Assembly (NCBI RefSeq): GCF_001620365.2
Contig: NZ_LQMT02000019.1
Coordinates: 74,912-138,911 of the forward strand
Direction: 5' to 3'
Source: Amycolatopsis keratiniphila subsp. keratiniphila
GTDB taxonomy: Bacteria > Actinomycetota > Actinomycetes > Mycobacteriales > Pseudonocardiaceae
Length of the DNA stretch: 64,000 nt
In this document: positions 23,832-30,631 of the stretch, one piece after another
Layout: every line of letters begins with the position of its first letter
Numbering within the stretch: the first letter of the stretch is position 1
Notes under the pieces: generated by a model
The model's database searches: none
What the model was told of the DNA's origin: nothing
The model's input: only the letters and a program-made list of their open reading frames with translations
Position numbers and translations under genes: made by a program

Positions 23832-26165
23832 GTGAATCGGATCTTTGTGCAGCCCAAGCGCCGGAAAGGGGTCCGGGGCGCGCTCGCCCTCGGCCTTTCC
23901 GCACTGCTGATCGCGGCCGGGTTCGGCGGTGCCACCGCCGCGGCAGCCGACTACAGCCAGAGCGCCGCGTCCTTGAACGCGACCCAGGCGCAGTTCTCCT
24001 TCACGCCGGCGACCCCGGCGCGTTACGTCGACATCCACTACACCGGCGTTCCGGGCGTGGGGCAGCAAAACGTCCGCATGACCGACAACGGCGGCACGTG
24101 GCGGCACACCGTCGGCTCGCTGTCGGCGGGCACGGTGCTCGACTATTGGTTCACCTACGAGAAGAACGGGCCGCAATACGACACCCCGCACTTCACGTAC
24201 ACCCACGGCGGCAGCGGTACGACCGTCGCGTCGCCGACCTTCGATCCGCCAGGCGGCAGTTACCCGAGCGCCCGTTCGGTGACCCTGTCGAGCGCGACCG
24301 CCGGCGCGACCATCCGGTACACAGTGGACGGTTCCACGCCGACGGCGTCGTCCACTGTGTACACCGGGCCGATCACGGTCTCCGCGTCCTCGACGATCTC
24401 CGCGATCGCGCTGAAGGCCGGCTCGGCGAATTCCCCGGTGTCCTCGGCGACCTACACGATCGGATCGACACAGGGGACCTGCCCGGCTCAGGCCGAGGTC
24501 CCGGACTTCGGCCCGAACGTGCGGATCTTCGACCCCGGGATGTCCGCGGCGTCGATCCAGTCGCGGCTCGACGCGGACTTCAACGCGCAGAAGGACACCC
24601 TGACCGCGCAGTTCACCGAGCGCCGGTACGCGCACCTGTTCAAGCCCGGTGTGTACAACGGCATCCACGACAACGTCGGCTACTACACGTCGGTCGCAGG
24701 ACTCGGGCAGAACCCGGGCGACGTGGTGATCAACGGTGACGTCACCGTCGACGCGTTCAACGAGTCGGACAAGGGCGTGGCGCTGCAGAACTTCTGGCGC
24801 TCGGCGGAGAACCTCGCCGTCGTCCCGAGCAGCGGCTCGACCCGCTGGGCCGTCGCGCAGGCCGCGCCGTTCCGCCGGATGGACATCCGTGGCGGGCTCC
24901 AGCTCTATCCGGCCAGCTACGGGTTCGCGAGCGGCGGCTACACCGCCGACACCAAGGTCTCCGGTCAGGCCGCGTCGATCTCGCAGCAGCAGTGGTACAC
25001 CCGGGACAGCAGCTACGGCAGCTGGGACGGCGGCGTCTGGAACATGGTCTTCTCCGGGACGAGCGGCGCTCCCGCGAACACCTTCCCGAACCCGCCGGAG
25101 ACGACGCTCGGCACCACGCCGGTGTCCCGCGACGTCCCGTATCTCTACCTCGACGGCTCCGGCAAGTACCGCGTGTTCCTGCCTTCCCTGCGCACCAACG
25201 CCTCCGGGCCGAGCTGGGCCAACGGCGGCACCCAGGGTTCCTCGCTGCCGATGAGCCAGTTCTACGTCGTGAAGGCGGGGGACACGGCGTCGTCGATCAA
25301 CAACGCCCTCTCCCAGGGCTGCAACCTGTTCTTCACGCCGGGCGTCTATCACCTGAACCAGACGCTGAACGTGACCAGGGCGAACACCGTCGTGCTCGGT
25401 GTCGGCTACCCGACGCTGGTGCCGGACAACGGTGTCGACGCCATGAAGGTGGCAGACGTGGACGGCGTCCGGCTGAAGGGCCTGCTGTTCGATGCCGGAA
25501 CGACCAATTCGCAGTCGCTGCTCACAGTCGGCCAGGCGGGCTCGACCGCGAACCACGCGGCGAACCCGACGACCTTGCAGGACGTGTTCTTCCGGATCGG
25601 CGGTCAGATCGCGGGGAAGGCGACGAACAGCCTGATCGTCAACAGCCGTGACACGATCATCGACCACATCTGGGCCTGGCGGGCCGACCACGGCAACGCG
25701 GGTACCTATGGCTGGACGATCAACACCGGCGACACCGGCGTGGTCGTCAACGGCGACAACGTGCTGGCGACCGGCCTGTTCGTCGAGCACTACCAGAAGT
25801 ACCAGGTGATCTGGAACGGCCAGAACGGCAGGACGATCTTCTTCCAGAACGAGATCCCGTACGACGTCCCGGACCAGGCGGGCTGGAGGAGTCCCAACGG
25901 GCTCAACGGCTACGCCGCCTACAAGGTGGGGGACAACGTGACCACGCACGAGGCGTGGGGCCTGGGCAGCTACTGCTTCTTCAACGACAACCCGTCGGTG
26001 AACCTGTATCACGCGTTCGAGGTGCCGAACCGCTCCGGCGTCCGGTTCCACAATCTGGTGACCGTCTCGTTGAACTACAAGGGGACCATCACCCACGTGA
26101 TCAACGACGCCGGGGCGGTGACGCCGCCGGACACGCGGCCGAGCAACCTGGTGAGCTACCCGTAA
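23832..26165 (+). CDS. Secreted CBM56 / beta-helix enzyme, probable beta-1,3-glucan-active
   Basis: 777 residues. The GTG at 23832 with GGAGG 9 nt upstream is used; the longer open frame overlaps the previous gene. A signal peptide ends near TAAAAD. The N-terminal module (about 40-130) matches CBM56, the beta-1,3-glucan binder (AQFSFTP, VDIHYTG, QQNVRMTD, LDYWFTYEKNG). A chitobiase-type beta-sandwich follows (FDPPGGSYPSARSVTLSS). The rest is a GH55-like parallel beta-helix. It is probably secreted to attack fungal or callose glucan. Confidence 0.72.
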   Translation: MNRIFVQPKRRKGVRGALALGLSALLIAAGFGGATAAAADYSQSAASLNATQAQFSFTPATPARYVDIHYTGVPGVGQQNVRMTDNGGTWRHTVGSLSAGTVLDYWFTYEKNGPQYDTPHFTYTHGGSGTTVASPTFDPPGGSYPSARSVTLSSATAGATIRYTVDGSTPTASSTVYTGPITVSASSTISAIALKAGSANSPVSSATYTIGSTQGTCPAQAEVPDFGPNVRIFDPGMSAASIQSRLDADFNAQKDTLTAQFTERRYAHLFKPGVYNGIHDNVGYYTSVAGLGQNPGDVVINGDVTVDAFNESDKGVALQNFWRSAENLAVVPSSGSTRWAVAQAAPFRRMDIRGGLQLYPASYGFASGGYTADTKVSGQAASISQQQWYTRDSSYGSWDGGVWNMVFSGTSGAPANTFPNPPETTLGTTPVSRDVPYLYLDGSGKYRVFLPSLRTNASGPSWANGGTQGSSLPMSQFYVVKAGDTASSINNALSQGCNLFFTPGVYHLNQTLNVTRANTVVLGVGYPTLVPDNGVDAMKVADVDGVRLKGLLFDAGTTNSQSLLTVGQAGSTANHAANPTTLQDVFFRIGGQIAGKATNSLIVNSRDTIIDHIWAWRADHGNAGTYGWTINTGDTGVVVNGDNVLATGLFVEHYQKYQVIWNGQNGRTIFFQNEIPYDVPDQAGWRSPNGLNGYAAYKVGDNVTTHEAWGLGSYCFFNDNPSVNLYHAFEVPNRSGVRFHNLVTVSLNYKGTITHVINDAGAVTPPDTRPSNLVSYP

Positions 26166-26189
26166 CGGCGGGCTGTCGGTACAGCTGCT

Positions 26190-26232
26190 CGTGAGTGGCG
26201 ATTCGGGTGTCTAACCCGAATCGCCACTCACG
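26190..26232. repeat. 19-bp perfect hairpin, CTCGTGAGTGG family
   Basis: Arms CGTGAGTGGCGATTCGGGT and its complement enclose loop GTCTA. The first 11 bases with the preceding CT recur at 29885, where a shorter hairpin follows. Probable terminator of the glucanase gene. Confidence 0.75.
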
Positions 26233-26248
26233 ACCCGTATCCAGCCGG

Positions 26249-26297
26249 GCTGAAGGCTCCTTTCGCTGCGTCTAATGCGACGAAGGGAGCCTTCAGC
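26249..26297. repeat. TGAAGG-CCTTCA stem with TGCGTCTA loop, copy 1
   Basis: 17-bp arms (GCTGAAGGCTCCTTTCG and CGAAGGGAGCCTTCAGC, one G-T pair) with loop core GCGTCTAATGC. The same stem type and loop core recur at 47711-47769. Confidence 0.75.
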
Positions 26298-26302
26298 TTC
26301 TT

Positions 26303-26318
26303 GTATAACGCTCTATAC
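26303..26318. promoter_or_regulatory. GTATAACG-N2-CTATAC site 1
   Basis: GTATAACGCTCTATAC is a 16-bp AT-rich dyad lying upstream of the aldehyde dehydrogenase promoter. Near-identical sites occur at 57691 and 61167. Confidence 0.5.
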
Positions 26319-26365
26319 CGCGCAACGTTGGGCATCCGCCGCGGACCATGGCTAGGCTCGAATCC

Positions 26366-27673
26366 ATGACCAGCAGCGATGCCTCCGCCGTCGTCGACGA
26401 ACTACGCATGCTCTTCCGTTCCGGCGTCACGAAGCCGGTGGAGTGGCGGCGAACGCAGCTCACCGGCCTGCGGAAGCTCCTGTCCGAGCAGGCCGACGTC
26501 TTCCTCAAGGCGCTCTACGCCGATCTGCGCAAGAACACCGCCGAGGCGAAGCGCGCGGAGATCGCGCTCGTACGGAACGAAATCGACCACACGCTGGAGA
26601 ACCTCGACTCCTGGCTGAGCCCGGAGCCCGCCGGCCTGCCGTACCCGCTGCGACCGGCCGACGGCCGTGTCGTTCGTGAGCCGCTCGGGGTCGCGCTGAT
26701 CATCGGGCCGTGGAACTACCCGCTGCAGCTGGTGCTCGCACCGCTGGTCGGGGCGCTGGCGGCGGGCAACTGCGCGGTCGTGAAGCCGAGTGAGCTGTCC
26801 CCGAACACCTCGGCCGCGATCGCAGAGCATCTGCCGAACTACGTCGAGGGTGTCCGTGTCGTCGAAGGCGCGGTCCCCGAGACGACGGCGTTGCTGGAGC
26901 AGAAGTTCGACACCATCTTCTACACCGGCAACGGGACGGTCGGCCGGATCGTCATGGCTGCGGCGGCGAAGCATCTCACGCCGGTCACGCTGGAACTGGG
27001 CGGGAAGAGCCCGGCGATCGTCGAGCCGGGGGCGGATCTCGCCATGACCGCCCAGCGGCTGGCCTACGGCAAGTTCGCCAACGCCGGCCAGACCTGCGTC
27101 GCGCCCGACTACGTCCTCGCGATCGGCGACACCGGCCCGAAACTGGCGGAACACCTGGCCGAGACCGTCAAAGCGATGTTCGGCGACGACCCGGCCACCA
27201 GCGAGTCCTACGGCCGCATCATCTCGACCCGGCACCACGACCGGCTCACCGCCTTGCTGGACAACGGAACCGTGGTCGTCGGCGGCCAGGCCGACCGCGA
27301 CGAGAAGTACATCGCGCCCACCGTGCTCACGGACGTTTCGCCGGACGCACCGGTGATGCGGGACGAGATCTTCGGCCCGATCCTGCCGATCATCGACGTC
27401 CCCGACGTCGACGCGGCCCTGGAGTTCGTCAACGAACGCGACAAGCCTCTGGCGCTGTACGCCTTCACCGAATCGGAGGAAACGAAGCGCAGGATCGAGA
27501 CGGAGACCTCGTCGGGCGGGCTGGTGTTCGGCGCGGCGATCATCCACCTCGTGGCGCCGGAACTGCCGTTCGGCGGCGTGGGGGAGAGCGGGATGGGCCG
27601 CTATCACGGGCGCTACTCGATCGAGAACTTCAGCCACGTGAAGGCGGTGTTGGACAAGCCGCTCGCGGGATGA
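26366..27673 (+). CDS. Class 3-type aldehyde dehydrogenase
   Basis: 435 residues. NAD(P)-dependent oxidation of aldehydes. Markers: IGPWNYPLQL, the general base Glu in LELGGKSP, catalytic Cys in GQTCVAPDY, and the C-terminal HLVAPELPFGGVGESGMG of fatty-aldehyde/coniferyl-aldehyde enzymes. Short length and the absent C-terminal anchor suggest a soluble protein. The ATG at 26366 is preferred because TAGGCT lies 7 nt upstream, giving a leaderless mRNA; an ATG at 26348 is possible. Confidence 0.92.
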   Translation: MTSSDASAVVDELRMLFRSGVTKPVEWRRTQLTGLRKLLSEQADVFLKALYADLRKNTAEAKRAEIALVRNEIDHTLENLDSWLSPEPAGLPYPLRPADGRVVREPLGVALIIGPWNYPLQLVLAPLVGALAAGNCAVVKPSELSPNTSAAIAEHLPNYVEGVRVVEGAVPETTALLEQKFDTIFYTGNGTVGRIVMAAAAKHLTPVTLELGGKSPAIVEPGADLAMTAQRLAYGKFANAGQTCVAPDYVLAIGDTGPKLAEHLAETVKAMFGDDPATSESYGRIISTRHHDRLTALLDNGTVVVGGQADRDEKYIAPTVLTDVSPDAPVMRDEIFGPILPIIDVPDVDAALEFVNERDKPLALYAFTESEETKRRIETETSSGGLVFGAAIIHLVAPELPFGGVGESGMGRYHGRYSIENFSHVKAVLDKPLAG

Positions 27674-27674
27674 G

Positions 27675-28343
27675 TCAGCGGCCCTCGCGGCTGCCCTCGT
27701 AGGCGCGCTCGCGTAGGCCGGTGAGCCAGCGGGGCCGCAGTTCCCAGCCCGGCGGAGCGTTCAGCATCGGATCGAAGGCCGGTCGTGAGGCGTCTTCGTC
27801 CACCTCGTGGAGGGTCAGCGTCGCGCAGGACTTCCGATGCCCGTTCGCGCGGACGGTTTCGAGGAGATAGGTCACCGGCCCTTCCTTGACCAGCCGGCTC
27901 AGGGCGTCCAGCGACGCTTCGGCGTGCCGTGGTGTTTCCGCGCGGGCCGACAGCCAAACCAGTTCGTCGTTCGTGCGGTAAGGCAGCAATGAGCTGTAAC
28001 GGCCTGCGGTCCAGGATCGCGCCGGCCGCGGCAGCACGCGGCCGGCGGAAGTGGTCAGGGTGAGGTCCCACGGGGCGCCGTCCACGGCGGGGATCCGGAC
28101 GGCGAGTCCAAGCGCGTCCGGCACGCGCCCGGGAAGACCGGCCCCTTTGGACATGCGCACGGTGACGCGCACCGGCTCCGGCGGAAGTGCGATCTCGTCG
28201 CTCCTCAAGGCGTGAAGTTCACCTTTGAGCAGTAGGCCGTTCGGGTGGAACGCTCGCGCGCCACGGAGCGCGGAGAGGGCGTGGAAACCGGCCCGGAAAA
28301 GCCTGCCGGTCGGCCCTGCCTGCGGTGCGTCGCGCTCGGCCAC
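27675..28343 (-). CDS. Uncharacterised protein, possibly catalase-fold related
   Basis: 222 residues, no clear family. AFHPNGLLLKGELHA and MSKGAGLPGRVPDALGLAVRIP resemble the start of heme catalase-like folds (an HPxG region, then a Gly-rich loop), but the haem-ligand Tyr region is not evident. There is no signal peptide or membrane segment. It ends 1 bp from the convergent aldehyde dehydrogenase. A coding region is likely from codon bias and the absence of a better frame. Confidence 0.55.
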   Translation of the reverse strand: MAERDAPQAGPTGRLFRAGFHALSALRGARAFHPNGLLLKGELHALRSDEIALPPEPVRVTVRMSKGAGLPGRVPDALGLAVRIPAVDGAPWDLTLTTSAGRVLPRPARSWTAGRYSSLLPYRTNDELVWLSARAETPRHAEASLDALSRLVKEGPVTYLLETVRANGHRKSCATLTLHEVDEDASRPAFDPMLNAPPGWELRPRWLTGLRERAYEGSREGR

Positions 28344-28441
28344 GATTTCCGCCTCCTCGTCATGTGAGTGCTCCGCGCTGGCTACCCCGGCAGCACCGGA
28401 TTACACGGGAATTCCCACGAATTCGAAATCGCCGATTCCCC

Positions 28442-28467
28442 GGTGTGACCGGCTCCGGCGCGGGTAC
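28442..28467 (+). promoter_or_regulatory. Candidate stress-sigma promoter
   Basis: GGTGT and GGGTAC are separated by 15 bp, close to the SigF/SigB-type consensus of actinobacteria. It lies upstream of the DUF4383 and Mn-catalase genes, which would fit a stress regulon. Confidence 0.4.
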
Positions 28468-28509
28468 TCGACCTTCCGGAAGCTCATTCCACCTGGATCG
28501 GAGGAAATC

Positions 28510-28965
28510 ATGACTGCATCGCCGGCCACCGTTCGGCGGGCTCCGCGCCAGCTCATCGCCCTCGGCGTGGGCGCGGTCTTCCTGCTCGTCGGCATTCTCG
28601 GCTTCATCCCCGGCATCACCACGAACTACGAGCAGCTGAGCGGTGCCGGGCACGAGTCCGGCGCGCTGCTGCTGGGCGTGTTCCAGGTGTCGATCCTGCA
28701 CAACATCGTCCATCTCGCGTTCGGTGTGGCGGGCATCCTGCTGGCCCGGACGGTGAGCGGCGCGAAGGCGTTCCTCGTCGGCGGTGGGGTGGTGTATCTC
28801 GTGCTGTGGCTGTACGGACTGCTGATCGACCACGGGTCGGCGGCGAATTTCGTGCCGGTCAACAGCGCCGACAACTGGCTGCACCTCGGGCTCGCCGTCG
28901 GGATGATCGCGCTCGGGCTCATTCCGCTCTCCGGCTCGAAGGCGCCGATAGCCGACTCGCGCTGA
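28510..28965 (+). CDS. DUF4383 membrane protein
   Basis: 151 residues with four hydrophobic helices, beginning after RRAPRQLIALG. The conserved NIVHLAFGVAGILLA and the C-terminal NWLHLGLAVGMIALG motifs are those of DUF4383 proteins, which are small integral membrane proteins often beside stress genes. GGAGG lies before the ATG. It is followed 32 bp later by Mn catalase in the same direction. The function is unknown. Confidence 0.85.
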   Translation: MTASPATVRRAPRQLIALGVGAVFLLVGILGFIPGITTNYEQLSGAGHESGALLLGVFQVSILHNIVHLAFGVAGILLARTVSGAKAFLVGGGVVYLVLWLYGLLIDHGSAANFVPVNSADNWLHLGLAVGMIALGLIPLSGSKAPIADSR

Positions 28966-28997
28966 TCCGTTCGTTCCCCATTATTCGGAGGTAATCA

Positions 28998-29879
28998 GTG
29001 TTCCGTCACACCAAATCTCTCCAGTTCGAGGCCAAACCGGAAAAGCCGGACGCCTTGTACGCCCGTAAGCTCCAGGAACTCATCGGCGGCGCCTACGGGG
29101 AAATGACCGTCACCATGCAGTACCTCTTCCAGGGCTGGAATTGCCGGATCGAGGGCAAGTACAAGGATTTGATCATGGATACGGCGACCGAGGAGATCGG
29201 GCACGTCGAGATGCTCGCGACCATGGTCGCCCGCCTACTGGAAGGGGCACCCGCCACCACGGTGGCAGAGGCGGCGAAGGATCCGGCCACCGCGGCGATC
29301 CTGGGCGGGATGGATCCCCAGCAGGCGATCATCTCCGGCGGCGGCGCGACGCCGAGCGACAGTCAGGGCTACCCCTGGAACGGCCGCTACGTCGTGGCGT
29401 CGGGCAACCTGCTGGCCGATTTCCGGGCGAACGCCGCGGCCGAGGCACAGGGCCGGTTGCAGACGGCCCGGCTGTACAACATGACCGACGACCCTGGTGT
29501 GAAGGCGATGCTGCAGTTCAACCTCGCCCGCGACACGGTGCACCAGAAGCAGTGGCTCGCCGCGATCGAGGAACTCAAGGCGGACGGCCTGGAAAGCGAC
29601 ATCGCGCCGACGGCGTTGTTCGACGAGGAGAACCAGGACCACAACAACACCGTGTGGCATCTGTCCGACGGGCCGGACGGCGCGAAGGGCGGCTGGAGCT
29701 TCGGCGAAGACGGGATCGAGTACCTGATGGAGCCGGAGGCACTCGGCGGTCCGGGCACCGCTCCGAAACCCGATCCCGCGCTGTACGGCACGTACGCGCC
29801 GCTGCAGGACGCCGTCGGGACGATCAAGGGGAAGGCGAAGGACGCGAAGAAGAAGGCCACGAAGTCACGGAAGAGCTAG
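28998..29879 (+). CDS. Manganese catalase
   Basis: 293 residues. Dismutates hydrogen peroxide at a di-manganese site in a four-helix bundle. Ligand motifs: YGEMTVTMQYL (Glu35 region), TATEEIGHVEML (Glu and His), AAEAQGRLQTARLY (Glu) and LARDTVHQKQW (His). The C-terminal tail is Lys-rich. GTG start with GGAGG. It is probably co-transcribed with the DUF4383 gene under a stress promoter. Confidence 0.9.
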   Translation: MFRHTKSLQFEAKPEKPDALYARKLQELIGGAYGEMTVTMQYLFQGWNCRIEGKYKDLIMDTATEEIGHVEMLATMVARLLEGAPATTVAEAAKDPATAAILGGMDPQQAIISGGGATPSDSQGYPWNGRYVVASGNLLADFRANAAAEAQGRLQTARLYNMTDDPGVKAMLQFNLARDTVHQKQWLAAIEELKADGLESDIAPTALFDEENQDHNNTVWHLSDGPDGAKGGWSFGEDGIEYLMEPEALGGPGTAPKPDPALYGTYAPLQDAVGTIKGKAKDAKKKATKSRKS

Positions 29880-29884
29880 CCCGA

Positions 29885-29912
29885 CTCGTGAGTGGGTGTC
29901 TTGGCTACCCAC
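29885..29912. repeat. CTCGTGAGTGG hairpin, short variant
   Basis: CTCGTGAGTGG, shared with 26188-26198, runs into GTGGGT-N9-ACCCAC. It is the first of three repeat modules filling the convergent gap 29880-30176. Confidence 0.55.
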
Positions 29913-29932
29913 CGGGCCCGGCCACGACCGAC

Positions 29933-29985
29933 GTTGCGAAAGCCACTTTCGCAACGTTGAAGGTTGCGAAAGTGGCTTTCGCAAC
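29933..29985. repeat. 53-bp double-hairpin repeat, copy 2
   Basis: Base-for-base identical to 7767-7819, again between convergent genes (Mn catalase and the SH3-like gene). Flanking bases differ, so the conserved unit ends at its palindromic boundaries. Confidence 0.9.
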
Positions 29986-30047
29986 CCCTCGGGTCAAGGC
30001 CGGCACCCAGCGGGACCGGCGAGTCGCCTAGCCCAGAGCGGGCCACG

Positions 30048-30131
30048 CGTGATCAGGCGGACGACACGCTCGCGGCGGAGCTTTCGCCGTGAGCCGTCCG
30101 TCTGATCACGCGTGTCGTCCGCCCGATCACG
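30048..30131. repeat. Four-unit 21-bp array related to 20455-20559
   Basis: An inverted unit (30048-30068), a 21-bp GC-rich hairpin spacer (30069-30089) and two direct units (30090-30110, 30111-30131). Direct units end TGATCACG or CGATCACG, as in the first array. The 21-bp phase is kept across the spacer. Confidence 0.75.
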
Positions 30132-30176
30132 CGAGATCGCCAGTAGGTACCAGGACACGGTTGGCTCTAACCGTCC

Positions 30177-30392
30177 TTACCACTCACGAGGCCTGCGCGG
30201 AGCCGGAGGCGGCGGGACCGTCTTCGCCAGGACGATGTCCGCCAGCCGGATCGTCGCGAGGCCGCGTTTGGTCTCCACCGTGCATTCGGTCTCGTCACGG
30301 GAGCGCAGGTAGCCGAGGGCGTCGGTGAACCCGCCTTCGATCCGGTACCGCACGACGACCCTCGTGCCGACCGGGACGTCCGGGAGGGTCAC
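30177..30392 (-). CDS. Small SH3-like domain protein
   Basis: 71 residues: PVGTRVVVRYRIEGGFTDALGYL followed by a short beta segment and a Pro-rich tail. It resembles the N-terminal SH3-like domain of actinobacterial acetyltransferases of the Rv0428c type, here as a stand-alone domain. It overlaps the glutaredoxin gene as ATGA, so it is co-translated. The role is unknown. Confidence 0.65.
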   Translation of the reverse strand: MTLPDVPVGTRVVVRYRIEGGFTDALGYLRSRDETECTVETKRGLATIRLADIVLAKTVPPPPAPRRPREW

Positions 30393-30628
30393 CGGTTCAG
30401 GTGCGCGGTGAGCTCGTCGTCGCTCGGCTCGACCAGGTGGGTGCCGTCCGGCCAGACGATGGTCGGGATCCGCCGCTCACCGTTCTGCAGTGCGCGCACC
30501 GTCTCCTCCGCGCCGGAGTCCGCTTCGACGTCGATGTAGTCGTACTCGACGCCCTTCGAGTCCAGCAGGGCCCGGCTGCGTTTGACGTCGGGGCACCAGC
30601 CGGCGCCGTACACGATCAGGTCGCTCAT
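30389..30628 (-). CDS. Glutaredoxin-like protein, monothiol
   Basis: 79 residues with a thioredoxin fold. The active-site motif is CPDV, where mycoredoxin has CGYC, so only the N-terminal Cys remains. The RIPTIVWPDG cis-Pro loop and a C-terminal helix are normal. It could act on mycothiolated proteins by a monothiol mechanism. It starts 3 nt after the LuxR gene stop and overlaps the SH3-like gene. Confidence 0.85.
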   Translation of the reverse strand: MSDLIVYGAGWCPDVKRSRALLDSKGVEYDYIDVEADSGAEETVRALQNGERRIPTIVWPDGTHLVEPSDDELTAHLNR

Positions 30629-30631
30629 GGC

